From Chromatiales bacterium (lineage in GTDB: Bacteria > Pseudomonadota > Gammaproteobacteria > JAHELT01): a stretch of DNA of 47,810 nucleotides. Of the stretch, positions 10,533 through 21,423 are shown piece by piece. Where the stretch lies: positions 1 through 47,810 of the forward strand of contig JAHELT010000003.1 in NCBI GenBank assembly GCA_024644045.1, in the 5' to 3' direction. Every line of letters starts with the position of its first letter. Position 1 is the first letter of the stretch. A program made the translations under genes and the position numbers. The notes beneath the pieces are model-generated. The model was given only the letters and a program-made list of their open reading frames with translations, did not search any database and was not told the origin of the DNA.

Positions 10533-11515
10533 GCCGCCGCCCGCCGTCCGGGCTCAGCCTGGAGCAAGAATGCCCGCACCATGCTCAGCTGCTCGTCGGG
10601 GTGCTCTGCGCGGTTGACGTTCGCCCTGAAGGCGGCCGCATCGCGCTGTTCTTTGCAGTACCAGGCAATGTGCTTGCGCGCGATGCGCACGCCTCTGTGG
10701 CTGCCGTAGAAATGATACAGGTTGACCAGGTGCTCGCTCAGCGTCTCGCATACCGTGGCGCGGTCCGGCGCGGCCAGCTCCGTGCCGCAGTCCAGGTAGT
10801 GCTGCAGCTGCTGGAATATCCAGGGATTGCCCTGCGCAGCACGGCCGATCATAAGCCCGTCCGCCTTTGTCTGCGCCAGCACGGCGCATGCCTGCCCGGG
10901 CGTGCGGATGTCGCCGTTTGCGATTACCGGGATACCGACCGCCTGCTTTATTTCGGCGATGGTCCGGTACTCGGCGTTGCCGCGAAAGCCGTCGTCGCGT
11001 GTGCGGCCGTGCACTGCCAGCGCCGCTATGCCGGATTGCTCGGCGATCTGCGCGATACGCACGCCGTTGCGGTTGATACGGTCCCAGCCGGTGCGGATTT
11101 TCAGCGTCACGGGCACGGGAACGGCCTCAACCACGGCATCCAGGATTCGTGCGACCAGATCCTCATCGCGCAGCAGCGCCGAGCCGGCGAGCTTGTTACA
11201 AACCTTCTTCGCGGGACATCCCATGTTGATGTCGATGATCTCCGCCCCCTGGTCGACGTTTAGATGCGCCGCCTGGCGCAGCATCTGCGGGTCGGCGCCC
11301 GCAATCTGCACGATGCGCGGCGCCGGCTCGCCCTCATGGTCGATACGCTGGAGCGTTTTCCGGCTTCCCCACAGCAGCGCGTTTGCCGCGACCATCTCCG
11401 AGGCGGCCATACCGGCGCCCAGTCGGCGACACAACGTGCGAAACGGTCGATCGGTGACACCCGCCATGGGTGCAAGCGACAGCACGTTCGCCAGAGTGTA
11501 GGGTCCTATTCGCAC
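10529..11515 (-). CDS. dusB: tRNA-dihydrouridine synthase B
   Basis: FMN-dependent reductase forming dihydrouridine in the tRNA D-loop. 328 residues. TIM-barrel motifs: LAPMAGVTDRPFR at the N-terminus, the catalytic cysteine segment NMGCPAKKVCNKLAGSALL, KIRTGWD, AVHGRTRDDGF, IANGDI and MIGRAAQGNPWIF. GTG start at 11515. It heads the dusB-fis-purH-purD run. A TATAGA box on the minus strand at 11540-11545 is the best -10 candidate, in an AT-rich 160-base gap, but no good -35 accompanies it. Confidence 0.96.
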   Translation of the reverse strand: MRIGPYTLANVLSLAPMAGVTDRPFRTLCRRLGAGMAASEMVAANALLWGSRKTLQRIDHEGEPAPRIVQIAGADPQMLRQAAHLNVDQGAEIIDINMGCPAKKVCNKLAGSALLRDEDLVARILDAVVEAVPVPVTLKIRTGWDRINRNGVRIAQIAEQSGIAALAVHGRTRDDGFRGNAEYRTIAEIKQAVGIPVIANGDIRTPGQACAVLAQTKADGLMIGRAAQGNPWIFQQLQHYLDCGTELAAPDRATVCETLSEHLVNLYHFYGSHRGVRIARKHIAWYCKEQRDAAAFRANVNRAEHPDEQLSMVRAFLLQAEPGRRAAA

Positions 11516-11677
11516 CAGAATTCGAAATGCTTTTTGTTATCTATAGTGCAATCGCCGACCGATCGACATATGCACTCGGAAAAGGCCGAAATCATACCCC
11601 GATTGAGCGACGTGCAAAAGCGACTGAAACGTAAACTGACTGAATTTTTTTTCAGTTGATCCGGTTCGTCACGAAAT

Positions 11678-12454
11678 TTAACGAAAGTCGAGTTCGAAAG
11701 TCATCGCGTCGCTGCCCGGATCGGCGACCTGCAAAGCGATGCTGACCGGCGCGCCCGGCGTCATACCGGCCTCCACGTCGGCGAGTGGAAGGTAGTCGCG
11801 CGGATTGAAGTTACGCTGCGCTATGGTCTTGCCGCGGACGTTCGCCATGCTCACGGCCAGCACCGGGTACTGCTGCGTAAACGACGCGTTGTTGACGATA
11901 GTCGCACTGATGATCAGCGCGCCGGCGACGTTCGGGTGCGAGTACACGTTGCGGTTCAGCAGCGCCAGTTTGTTCAGATCACGGCGTGGCGCGATCGTGC
12001 AACCGGTCGACTCGCAGAACGCGGTCAGCGGACCGCGCATGCCCGGAAGCTGCGACAGCGCGTCCCGGAACAGGTAAATCAACTGACCGGCCAGGAACAC
12101 CGCCAGCACGACGTTCAGGCCTATCCAGAGCGTTCTGCCGGCCAGACGGGGCGGGCGCGCCTCGGCGTCGACCTCGGGCAGGAAGAATCGGGTACGCGGC
12201 CGGGTGTCTGCGCGCGTGTCGAAGGAAAGGTCGAGATTTTCCTGGCGCACGTCCGGTGCGGACGGCGCGCCGCGTGCCAGCGCCGCGCCGGCATTGAAGA
12301 TGTTGCTGCACTCGCCGCAGCGCACCAGGCCGTCGGCCGCGTCGAGCTGTTCCGGAGTGATCCGGAAAACCGTGCGGCAATCGGGGCATTGAGTCTGCGT
12401 AAGCGCACTCAATGGATCGTCGAGCTCGCTGATGTACCGTGGGTCCTCGGCCAT
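11678..12454 (-). CDS. Zinc-ribbon membrane protein, MJ0042 finger + DUF3426
   Basis: 258 residues. An N-terminal zinc ribbon (CPDCRTVFRITPEQL ... VRCGECSNIFNA: C23, C26, C46, C49) of the MJ0042 finger type is followed by a charged linker, a single membrane helix (about 108-128, WIGLNVVLAVFLAGQLIYLF) and a DUF3426 domain with FCESTGCTI, RNVYSHPN and the beta-rich NNASFTQQYPVLAVS. Family function is not established. A cytosolic finger joined to a periplasmic FxLam-like beta domain suggests a membrane-tethered sensor or scaffold. It lies between prmA and dusB, its standard place in pseudomonads and relatives. Confidence 0.88.
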   Translation of the reverse strand: MAEDPRYISELDDPLSALTQTQCPDCRTVFRITPEQLDAADGLVRCGECSNIFNAGAALARGAPSAPDVRQENLDLSFDTRADTRPRTRFFLPEVDAEARPPRLAGRTLWIGLNVVLAVFLAGQLIYLFRDALSQLPGMRGPLTAFCESTGCTIAPRRDLNKLALLNRNVYSHPNVAGALIISATIVNNASFTQQYPVLAVSMANVRGKTIAQRNFNPRDYLPLADVEAGMTPGAPVSIALQVADPGSDAMTFELDFR

Positions 12455-12564
12455 GCCGCTGGTCTTGTTATTTAAGGCTCAAGTATGAACGTGTGTCCGA
12501 CGTCAGACCAGCCGCTGTGGTACGCGGGACACATTCGCGTTGCCGTGCACGTATCGGGTTGAAT

Positions 12565-13485
12565 TCATTCGAAAACGTCCCGTGCAGCCGCAGTCTCGCC
12601 GTCGTGCCGGCACTTGCGGGTTGCGCTGAGCAGTGTCCAGGTGTCGCGACGCCGCGGGGCGTCGAACGTGTACCAGGGCGCATAGGCGCTGCACACGGCC
12701 TGTTGCTGATCGTGCAGGATCCCTGCGAGCGCCAGCCGGCCGCCGGAGTTGTGAGCGAGCGCGAGACGCGGCGCCAGCTCGATCAGCGTCCCGGCAAGTA
12801 TGTTGGCCACCACCACGTCGACCGGCGCCGGCTGCCACGCTCGGGCTGCGCACTCCTGCAGCTGCGCGCTCACGCCGTTGCGCGCGGCGTTCTCGCGGGT
12901 CGCCAGCAGGGCCTGCGGGTCGTTGTCCACTGCGAGCGCCGCGCTGGCCCCCAGCCGAAGCGCCGCAATCGCCAGCACGCCCGAGCCGCAGCCGTAGTCG
13001 AGCACCGTCTCACCCCTCAGCGCGCGGGCCTCGAGCCACTCCAGGCAAAGCGCGGTGGTCGCATGCGTGCCGCTGCCGAACGCCAGGCCCGGGTCCAGAC
13101 GTACGACGCAGGGCAGTGTCGCCGGGGGTTCGTGGTGCGAGGGGTAGATCCACAGGCGTTCACCGAAGCGCATGGGCTCGAAGTCACGCATCCACGCGCG
13201 TTCCCAGTCGCTGTCGGCCAGCTCGGTGATCTGCCAGTCGCCGGCGTGCGCGAGCTGCTGACGAAGGCCCTCCAGCAGCTGCCCCGGGTCCCGGCCGTCT
13301 GCGCCAAACAGTGCCTCGAGCCGACACTGTGGCCACATCGGCGTGGCGCCGGTGGGCGGTTCCAGCAGTGGGTCGTGCCCGGCATCGCGGATGCTGACAG
13401 CGCTGGCGCCGGCGCACCACAGCTGTTCCTCGCTGGCGGGAACCGCGTCGGCCACCACACTCAGCGAAAGCTTTATCCACGTCAC
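12565..13485 (-). CDS. prmA: Ribosomal protein L11 methyltransferase
   Basis: SAM-dependent methyltransferase that trimethylates lysines and the N-terminus of ribosomal protein L11. 306 residues. The N-terminal substrate-recognition domain (WIKLSLSVVADAVPASEEQL) is followed by the family signature LDPGLAFGSGTHATT, SAM motif I VLDYGCGSGVLAIAALRLGA, the acidic motif ALAVDNDPQAL and the catalytic VVANILAGTL. GTG start at 13485. It sits downstream of accC, 54 bases apart. The C-terminal 25 residues after WTLLSATRK are an extension beyond the usual end. Confidence 0.96.
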   Translation of the reverse strand: MTWIKLSLSVVADAVPASEEQLWCAGASAVSIRDAGHDPLLEPPTGATPMWPQCRLEALFGADGRDPGQLLEGLRQQLAHAGDWQITELADSDWERAWMRDFEPMRFGERLWIYPSHHEPPATLPCVVRLDPGLAFGSGTHATTALCLEWLEARALRGETVLDYGCGSGVLAIAALRLGASAALAVDNDPQALLATRENAARNGVSAQLQECAARAWQPAPVDVVVANILAGTLIELAPRLALAHNSGGRLALAGILHDQQQAVCSAYAPWYTFDAPRRRDTWTLLSATRKCRHDGETAAARDVFE

Positions 13486-13539
13486 GGAGACAGTATAGCG
13501 CTCGCGCTGGCGCCGACGGGGCGCGGTTGCATGCGCCCG

Positions 13540-14880
13540 CTAGTCGCCCAGCTTTTTTTCCAGGTAGTGAATATCGGTCGCACCCGCCTGAAACGCCGCA
13601 TCGCCGATGATTCTGTTATGCAGCGCGACGTTGGTGTGAATACCGTTGATGACGATCTCGCTGAGCGCCCCCTGCATGCGCCGTATCGCCGTGCGACGGT
13701 CGCCGGCATGCACGATCAGCTTGCCGATCATCGAGTCATAGTGAGGCGGCACGGTGTAGCCGCTGTAGACGTGGGAGTCCACCCTGACGCCGGGGCCGCT
13801 GGGCGCGTGGTACTGGCTGATTCTGCCGGGAGACGGGGCGAAGCTGGTCGGATGCTCGGCGTTGATCCGGCACTCGATCGCGTGTCCGCTGATATGGATG
13901 TCTTTCTGGCGTACGGACAGCGGCTCGCCGGCCGCAACGCGCAGCTGTTCCTTGACGATGTCGACGCCGGTGATCAGCTCGGTGATCGGATGCTCCACCT
14001 GGATGCGGGTGTTCATCTCGATGAAATAGAACTCGGCGTCCTGGTACAGAAACTCGAAAGTGCCGGCACCGCGATAGCCGATGCGCTTGCAGGCCTCGAC
14101 GCAGCGCTCGCCGATCCGGCGGCGCAGCTTCTCGGTGATCTGCGGAGCGGGTGCCTCCTCCACGACTTTCTGATGCCGCCGCTGCATGGAGCAGTCACGC
14201 TCGCCAAGGTGCACCACGTTACCGTGCTGGTCCGCGAGGATCTGAAACTCGATGTGGCGGGGACGTTCGAGAAACTTCTCCAGATAGACGGTATCGTTTC
14301 CAAACGCCGATTTCGCTTCGGCGCGTGTCAACGACACCGCGTTCAACAGCGTCCCCTCTCCGTGCGCCACTCGCATACCGCGCCCGCCGCCGCCGCCGGC
14401 GGCCTTTACGATCACCGGATAGCCGAGATCGGCCGCCAGCTTGAGGTTCGTTTCTGCGTCGTCGGTCAGCGGACCGTCGGAGCCGGGCACGCACGGCACC
14501 TCGGCGGCGCGCATCTGGCGGATCGCACTGACCTTGTCGCCCATCAGGCGAATGACCTCGGCCGAGGGACCGATGAACTTGAAACCGCTGGACTCGACCC
14601 GCTCCGCGAAGTCGGCATTTTCCGCCAGAAATCCGTACCCCGGGTGAATGGCCACCGCGTCGGTCACCTCCGCGGCACTGATGATGGCGGGGATATTGAG
14701 GTAGCTGTCGGCGGAGGCCGCTGGCCCGATGCACACGGATTCATCCGCCAGGCGCACGTGCATCAGCTCGCGGTCTGCCATGGAGTAGGCCGCGACCGTC
14801 TTCACGCCCATCTCCCGGCAGGCCCGCAATATGCGCAGCGCGATCTCGCCGCGGTTGGCGATTACGATTTTATCCAGCAT
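13540..14880 (-). CDS. accC: Biotin carboxylase subunit of acetyl-CoA carboxylase
   Basis: Carboxylates biotin on AccB with ATP and bicarbonate, first half of the committed step of fatty acid synthesis. 446 residues (E. coli 449). [17 protein letters not shown] start, [15 protein letters not shown], the ATP-grasp glycine loop [13 protein letters not shown], the lysine/histidine segment [17 protein letters not shown], and the catalytic [14 protein letters not shown] with GxD. It follows accB by 36 bases. All catalytic residues I can recognise are intact. Confidence 0.98.
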   Translation of the reverse strand: MLDKIVIANRGEIALRILRACREMGVKTVAAYSMADRELMHVRLADESVCIGPAASADSYLNIPAIISAAEVTDAVAIHPGYGFLAENADFAERVESSGFKFIGPSAEVIRLMGDKVSAIRQMRAAEVPCVPGSDGPLTDDAETNLKLAADLGYPVIVKAAGGGGGRGMRVAHGEGTLLNAVSLTRAEAKSAFGNDTVYLEKFLERPRHIEFQILADQHGNVVHLGERDCSMQRRHQKVVEEAPAPQITEKLRRRIGERCVEACKRIGYRGAGTFEFLYQDAEFYFIEMNTRIQVEHPITELITGVDIVKEQLRVAAGEPLSVRQKDIHISGHAIECRINAEHPTSFAPSPGRISQYHAPSGPGVRVDSHVYSGYTVPPHYDSMIGKLIVHAGDRRTAIRRMQGALSEIVINGIHTNVALHNRIIGDAAFQAGATDIHYLEKKLGD

Positions 14881-14916
14881 TTTCCTGCCGGCCCGTCGGC
14901 GTCAGTGAACAGGCAA

Positions 14917-15384
14917 CTATGTCTCGATGACGAACAGCGGTTCGCCGAACTCGACCGCCTGACCGTTCTCGACGAGGCACGCGGTCACGACGCCGGCGAC
15001 GTCCGACTCGATCTGATTGAGTATTTTCATGGCCTCGATAATGCAGAGCGTATCGCCGGTTGCGACCTTCTGGCCCACCACCGCGAACGGCTTGGCACCC
15101 GGCGTGGGCGCTTCGTAGAACGTGCCGACCATCGGCGACTCGATGACATGCCCGTCGGGCAGTCGATCCTCGTCCGGCACGGGTGGAGTCGGCTCGGCGT
15201 GCGGGCCGGGCATGCCATGGGCGAAGGCCATACCTGGCGCGGGCATCGGTGCTGCCATGACCGTCGGGGCGCTGGCCATCGCGCGACTGATGCGCACCGA
15301 TTCCTCGCCCTCCTTGATCTCGATCTCCGCGACACCGGAGGCTTCGAGCAATTCGATGAGCTTCTTCACCTTGCGTATGTCCAT
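14917..15384 (-). CDS. accB: Biotin carboxyl carrier protein of acetyl-CoA carboxylase
   Basis: 155 residues (E. coli 156). The N-terminal [14 protein letters not shown] dimer/AccC-contact helix is followed by an Ala/Pro/Met-rich linker (about 36-70) and the C-terminal biotinyl domain. The biotinylated lysine is K120 in [12 protein letters not shown], with the protruding-thumb segment [17 protein letters not shown]. It is transcribed aroQ-accB-accC-prmA. The linker is unusually methionine-rich ([19 protein letters not shown]) but keeps the flexible character of the family. Confidence 0.97.
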   Translation of the reverse strand: MDIRKVKKLIELLEASGVAEIEIKEGEESVRISRAMASAPTVMAAPMPAPGMAFAHGMPGPHAEPTPPVPDEDRLPDGHVIESPMVGTFYEAPTPGAKPFAVVGQKVATGDTLCIIEAMKILNQIESDVAGVVTACLVENGQAVEFGEPLFVIET

Positions 15385-15398
15385 ATCGCTGCCTCGCT

Positions 15399-15836
15399 TT
15401 AACTGTGGCGGCCGATCGCCGCGCGCAACGCCAGCTCGTAGCTGTCCGCCCCGAATCCGGCGACCACACCGATCGCGATATCGGAAAAGTAGGAACGGTG
15501 CCGGAACGGCTCGCGTGCGTGCACATTGGAAAGATGAACTTCAATGAAGGGAATTGAGGTGCCGGAGAGTGCGTCGCGCAGGGCCACGCTGGTATGGGTG
15601 AACGCCGCGGGATTGATGATGATCAGGTCGATCGACTCACCGACAGCCGCATGGATACGCTCCACCAGCGCGTGCTCTGCGTTGGACTGAAAGCTGATAA
15701 GCGCGTGACCCGTCTGCGCGGCGGTGTCCCGCAGGCGCGCGTCGATCTCCGCCAGTGTGCGCGTGCCGTAATGAGCGGGCTCCCGCGTGCCTAGCAGGTT
15801 CAGATTCGGTCCGTGCAGAACGAGAAAATTAGCCAT
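15399..15836 (-). CDS. aroQ: 3-dehydroquinate dehydratase, type II
   Basis: Third step of the shikimate pathway, dehydration of 3-dehydroquinate. 145 residues of the dodecameric type II class: [20 protein letters not shown] with the catalytic tyrosine, [31 protein letters not shown], and [17 protein letters not shown] with the catalytic histidine. It is the first gene of the block running to purD. The upstream 214 bases to the dsbD stop must hold its promoter; an AT-rich stretch at 15940-15980 is the likely place. Confidence 0.97.
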   Translation of the reverse strand: MANFLVLHGPNLNLLGTREPAHYGTRTLAEIDARLRDTAAQTGHALISFQSNAEHALVERIHAAVGESIDLIIINPAAFTHTSVALRDALSGTSIPFIEVHLSNVHAREPFRHRSYFSDIAIGVVAGFGADSYELALRAAIGRHS

Positions 15837-16050
15837 TGTTTTGGAGATAGCCCCGGCTTGCGGGCGGACACGTTCACGGCCCTGTGCGGGAGGTGTCGCA
15901 GCAACCCGACCGTGGAAGTTTGCCCGACATTGGGCGGGTTGTCTAATTTAATAGCGAGATCGCGTTAGTTAACGACTGTTCGCGCTATTTTCGTGCCGTT
16001 TCCGGGGCCGGCGCTGCGGGCAGCGGCAGGTGGGCATGGCGCCGGGGGGA
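15837..16050 (-). promoter_or_regulatory. Upstream region of aroQ-acc operon
   Basis: 214 bases between the dsbD stop and the aroQ start on the same strand. The AT-rich part at 15940-15980 contains TTAACT and TATTAA boxes on the minus strand with poor spacing (13 bases) and a near-palindrome CGTTAACTAACG, so a promoter is likely but not resolved. No ORF here looks coding. Confidence 0.35.
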
Positions 16051-18390
16051 TCAGTAGCTGGTGCGTTGGGGCTGGGCTCGCGCGTCCGGGGCAAACGCGA
16101 GCTCGACCTGACGGCGGAACCGGTCCGGTTCCATGTAGCCGACCACCCGCTGATTGCGCCGTTCCTGCCCGTCGCTGTCGAAAAACAGAATGGCCGGCGG
16201 CCCGAACAGCCCGAAATGCTTCAGCAACGCCTTGTCCAGCTCGTCGTTCCGGGTGACGTCCGACTGCAGCCACACGGTGCGCGACAACGCGTCCTGGACG
16301 CTCGGGTCGCTGAATGTGAAGGCTTCCATCTCCTTGCAGGAGATGCACCAGTCGGCGTAGAAATCCAGCATCACCGTCTGCCGGCTGGCGGTGGCTCGGT
16401 CGATTGCCGCCTGCAGCTCCGGCAGGCCCTTTACCCGGGTGAAGCGAAACTCGTGCGTCTCGTTCGTTCCGGCCGGTACGCCGGCTACCGAGAACACCCC
16501 CTTCAGCGGCTGCAGCATGCTGTTGCTGCCGGCGGCGGCGCCGATCAGCAGCAGCACGCCGGTCACCAGCGAGATCAGGCCGGCACCCTTCCACAGGCGA
16601 AACCATCCGGAGGCGCCTTCGCGAAGCGGCTCTAGCGCGCCCAGGTAAATGGCCGATACCATCAGCAGCACGGCCCACAGTGCCATGGTCACGGCGAGCG
16701 GCAGCACGCGCTCCAGCAGCCAGATCGCCAGACCCAGCAGCAGCACGCCGAACACCGCCTTGGTGGTATCCATCCAGGGCCCGGCTTTCGGCAGCAGCTT
16801 ACCCGCGGAGGCGCCGATGACCAGCAGCGGTATACCCATCCCGATGCTCAGCGCGAACAGCGCCAGGCCGCCGAGCACGGCGTCGCCGGTCTGGGCGATG
16901 TAGATCAGCGCGCCGACCAGCGGCGCGGTCACGCAGGGCCCTACGATCAGTGCCGACAGGAACCCCATTATCGCGACGCCCGTGTAGGTGCCGCCCTGCT
17001 GGCTGTTGCTGAGCGACGTGAGGCGGCTCTGAATCGCGGCCGGCATCTGCAGCTCATAGAAACCGAACATCGACAGCGACAGCAGCACGAAAATACCGGC
17101 GAAAGTGCCGATGATCCAGGGGTCCTGGAACAGCGCCTGGACGTTCTCGCCGGAGAGGCCGACCAGCACGCCGGCCACCGTGTAGGTGGCCGCCATCGCC
17201 AGCACGTAGATCAGCGACAGGGTGAAGGCCTTGCGCGTCGTCACCTCGCTGCCCTGGCCGGCGATGATGCTGGAGAGGATGGGAATCATGGGCAGCACGC
17301 AGGGCGTGAACGTCAGCAGCAGACCAAGCCCCAGAAAGCTCAGCACGGTCAGCCACAGGCTGCTGCTGCCGATCGAGGCGGCGATGCGGTCCTGCTCGGA
17401 CATGCCGCCGCCCGCTGCTTCGCCGCCGGACGGCGTGTTGAGCACGCCGCTGGAGGCGCCGCCGCCGCTCAGGTTGACGTCGAACGTCTTGGCGACCGGC
17501 GGGTAACAAACGCCGACGTCCGCGCAGCCCTGGTAACGCACATACAGCTTGGTCGGCACGCCGCGCGCCTCGCCGACCACCGGTAATCCGGCTTCGGCCC
17601 GGTGGTAGAACACGGCCATGCGCCCGAAAAACTCGTCGTCCTTGATCTTCGTCTCGGAGTACGCCGGCTCGCCCAGGGCCAGTCCCGCGGCCTCGTCGAT
17701 CTTGAACGCCATCTGCTTCTGGTAGAGGTAGTAGCCCTCGGCGATGTCCCAGGCGACCTCGATCTGCCCTGGTCGCGTGTCGCTGACGCGGACCGCGAAG
17801 GCTTCGTCGGCCGGCAGCAGCTCCGGTTCGGCATCGGCCACGCCGAGTGCGTCGCCGAGCTCGGTGATCTTCCCGACCGCCCCCGTGTCGTCGAGCGCCG
17901 CCAGCGTCACGTCCACCCGCTGCGTGAAAGGCGGATAGCAGACGCCCACGTCCGCACAGCCCTGAGAGGTCAGCACCAGCGACAGCTTGCCGGCCTGCGC
18001 CGGCCGCTCCAGCAGCGGCAGGCCGATGCTCACCAGGCCGCGGTGGGTTTCCACGCGGCCGAAGAACTCATCCTGCTTGATCTCGCCGGCGGGCACCCAG
18101 GCGGTACCCAGCTCTACGCCCGGCGTGTCCGATTCGAAGCGGAACTTGTCGCGGTACAGGTAGTACCCGTCGGCCACCTGGTACTCGATCGCAATCAGAT
18201 CCGGCGCATCCTGCATGATGCGCACGCCGAACGCCTGCTCAGGTGGCAGCAGCTCGTCGTCGCCGGCCGCCTGCGGGCCTTGCAGCAGCGACTGCAGCTC
18301 GCTTACGCTGCCCTCCTGCGCAACGGCCGGGGCCATGGCAATCGGGAAGCCGAGTAAAAGACAGACTATGAATGAGCTAGTGGTATGCAT
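16051..18390 (-). CDS. dsbD: Thiol:disulfide interchange protein DsbD with duplicated alpha domain
   Basis: Transfers reducing power from cytosolic thioredoxin across the inner membrane to periplasmic DsbC-type proteins. 779 residues, about 200 longer than E. coli DsbD (565), because the N-terminal alpha domain occurs twice: both copies end in QGCADVGVCYPP with paired cysteines (C145/C151 and C289/C295). A signal peptide (1-25) leads; a Gly/Ser linker (about 308-330) follows. The eight-helix beta domain carries C364 (FTPCVLPMIPI) and C486 (VGPCVTAPLVGAL). The C-terminal thioredoxin-like gamma domain has WCISC (C682/C685). It is divergent from fxsA and upstream of aroQ. All redox pairs are intact. 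Confidence 0.95.
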   Translation of the reverse strand: MHTTSSFIVCLLLGFPIAMAPAVAQEGSVSELQSLLQGPQAAGDDELLPPEQAFGVRIMQDAPDLIAIEYQVADGYYLYRDKFRFESDTPGVELGTAWVPAGEIKQDEFFGRVETHRGLVSIGLPLLERPAQAGKLSLVLTSQGCADVGVCYPPFTQRVDVTLAALDDTGAVGKITELGDALGVADAEPELLPADEAFAVRVSDTRPGQIEVAWDIAEGYYLYQKQMAFKIDEAAGLALGEPAYSETKIKDDEFFGRMAVFYHRAEAGLPVVGEARGVPTKLYVRYQGCADVGVCYPPVAKTFDVNLSGGGASSGVLNTPSGGEAAGGGMSEQDRIAASIGSSSLWLTVLSFLGLGLLLTFTPCVLPMIPILSSIIAGQGSEVTTRKAFTLSLIYVLAMAATYTVAGVLVGLSGENVQALFQDPWIIGTFAGIFVLLSLSMFGFYELQMPAAIQSRLTSLSNSQQGGTYTGVAIMGFLSALIVGPCVTAPLVGALIYIAQTGDAVLGGLALFALSIGMGIPLLVIGASAGKLLPKAGPWMDTTKAVFGVLLLGLAIWLLERVLPLAVTMALWAVLLMVSAIYLGALEPLREGASGWFRLWKGAGLISLVTGVLLLIGAAAGSNSMLQPLKGVFSVAGVPAGTNETHEFRFTRVKGLPELQAAIDRATASRQTVMLDFYADWCISCKEMEAFTFSDPSVQDALSRTVWLQSDVTRNDELDKALLKHFGLFGPPAILFFDSDGQERRNQRVVGYMEPDRFRRQVELAFAPDARAQPQRTSY

Positions 18391-18486
18391 CGCGGGAGCC
18401 GCCGTATTACGCCACCGGGTCGGTAGTTAAGTGGCTGTTCACATGCGAAAGTTCCGCTGTCTGAGCAGGGAATGGGAGCACAACCC

Positions 18487-18515
18487 TTGAGCGCTGCGTT
18501 AATCAGCATTATATA
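18487..18515 (+). promoter_or_regulatory. Candidate sigma70 promoter of fxsA
   Basis: TTGAGC at 18487-18492 and TATATA at 18510-18515 are separated by exactly 17 bases, close to the consensus, within the 223-base dsbD/fxsA divergent gap. The start codon of fxsA lies about 100 bases downstream. Confidence 0.6.
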
Positions 18516-18613
18516 CCTTAGACCGTCGCCACTGGACACTGAGTAACCTCGCACGTTTTTCCGGCCCGCCTGTTTCGGGCGCTAAGGCTACGCGAGTCGA
18601 ACGAGCCGAATCC

Positions 18614-19030
18614 ATGAACCCCTTGGCAATCCTGTTGATCTTGTTTATCGGCATGCCGATCGCGGAAATTTACGTGCTGATCACCGTCGGCAGCCGGATC
18701 GGCGCCGGCTGGACCATCGCGCTGGTGCTGCTCACCGCGGTTATCGGCACGCTGCTGCTGCGCCAGCAGGGCCTCAGCACACTGTGGCGTGCGCGCCAGA
18801 CCATGGAGGCCGGCGGCGTGCCGGCGCTGGAACTGCTGGAAGGGGTGATTCTCGCGGTGGGCGGCGCGCTGCTGCTGACCCCCGGATTCATCACCGATGC
18901 GATCGGATTCGCCTGCCTGCTGCCGCCGGTGCGCCAGGTTATGGTGCGTGCGGCCTTGCGTCGGCTGCGCCCCGCCGGTCCGCCGGGCGAGACGCGCACC
19001 CTGGAAGGCGATTACCGGCGCGACGACTAA
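18614..19030 (+). CDS. fxsA: FxsA family membrane protein
   Basis: 138-residue inner-membrane protein of the FxsA family; in E. coli its overproduction relieves exclusion of phage T7 by the F plasmid, but its normal role is not known. Hydrophobic segments at about 3-25, 31-50 and 72-98; conserved family segments FIGMPIAEIYVLITVG, GTLLLRQQG and PGFITDAIGFACLLPP. The C-terminus is arginine-rich and cytosolic. Its place just before groES is conserved in many gammaproteobacteria. Confidence 0.93.
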   Translation: MNPLAILLILFIGMPIAEIYVLITVGSRIGAGWTIALVLLTAVIGTLLLRQQGLSTLWRARQTMEAGGVPALELLEGVILAVGGALLLTPGFITDAIGFACLLPPVRQVMVRAALRRLRPAGPPGETRTLEGDYRRDD

Positions 19031-19193
19031 CGACGGCGTCCGGCCCGGGCGTAGTCCTCCGCCGCCGGCAATTGGGGCCCCGCGCGGGTCAAATTTTGTA
19101 GCTAAATCAGCAACCTGGACGGTCCGGCCTGCCTCGGGCCGGATTCGTTGCGGGCGCGCGCTGCAGGAAGCGCTCTTTTTGCCGGTTCCAGGG

Positions 19194-19221
19194 TTGATTT
19201 TTGCATGTCGCCCACTATCAT
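19194..19221 (+). promoter_or_regulatory. Candidate groES promoter
   Basis: TTGATT (19194-19199) and TATCAT (19216-19221), 16 bases apart, end exactly where the CIRCE operator begins, so the transcription start would lie inside CIRCE, the usual geometry for HrcA repression. Confidence 0.5.
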
Positions 19222-19247
19222 TGGCACTCACTCAACGAGAGTGCTAA
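19221..19247 (+). promoter_or_regulatory. CIRCE operator (HrcA site) upstream of groES
   Basis: TTGGCACTC-N9-GAGTGCTAA: the right arm matches the CIRCE consensus fully and the left arm at 8 of 9 bases, with the canonical 9-base spacer. CIRCE is the binding site of the heat-shock repressor HrcA, so groESL here is probably HrcA-controlled. The hrcA gene is not in the window. Confidence 0.93.
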
Positions 19248-19299
19248 CAACATTGCAACTCCCTGATTTAACATATTATTTTTGGAGGCAAACGAGCAA

Positions 19300-21274
<1,975 letters not shown>

Positions 21275-21291
21275 GCAGCCTGCTGACACCG

Positions 21292-21324
21292 AAAAAGCCC
21301 CGTTTCACACGGGGCTTTTTTTTT
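21292..21324 (+). terminator. Rho-independent terminator of groESL
   Basis: AAAAAGCCCCGT, a TTCAC loop, then ACGGGGCTTTTT continuing into a run of nine T: a 12-base perfect stem with a U-tract, 17 bases after the groEL stop. The A-run on the left arm makes it potentially active in both directions. Confidence 0.95.
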
Positions 21325-21423
21325 GGCTCGCCCGGTGGCGCGCGTTTGCGCCCCGGGCGACGATGCAAGAAAATCCTGTGCAGAGGCGCAAAGCCCGGAT
21401 GAAACGCTGACCGAAGGAGTTCG

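Noticed and set aside
8601-10709. Open frame of 702 codons on the plus strand
   Set aside because: Antisense to purH and fis; shadow of GC-biased codon use.
11639-11656. ACTGAA-TTTTTT-TTCAGT hairpin 22 bases after the zinc-ribbon/DUF3426 gene
   Set aside because: Weak 6-base AT-rich stem with homopolymer loop and no U-tract after it; not a convincing terminator.
12439-15402. Open frame of 987 codons on the plus strand
   Set aside because: Antisense to prmA, accC and accB, which are secure. High-GC genes leave long open frames on the other strand; the translation has no domain and is Arg/His-rich.
19191-19220. Sigma32 heat-shock promoter for groES
   Set aside because: GTTGATT and CCCACTAT only loosely resemble CTTGAA / CCCCATNT; sigma70-like boxes plus CIRCE explain control better.
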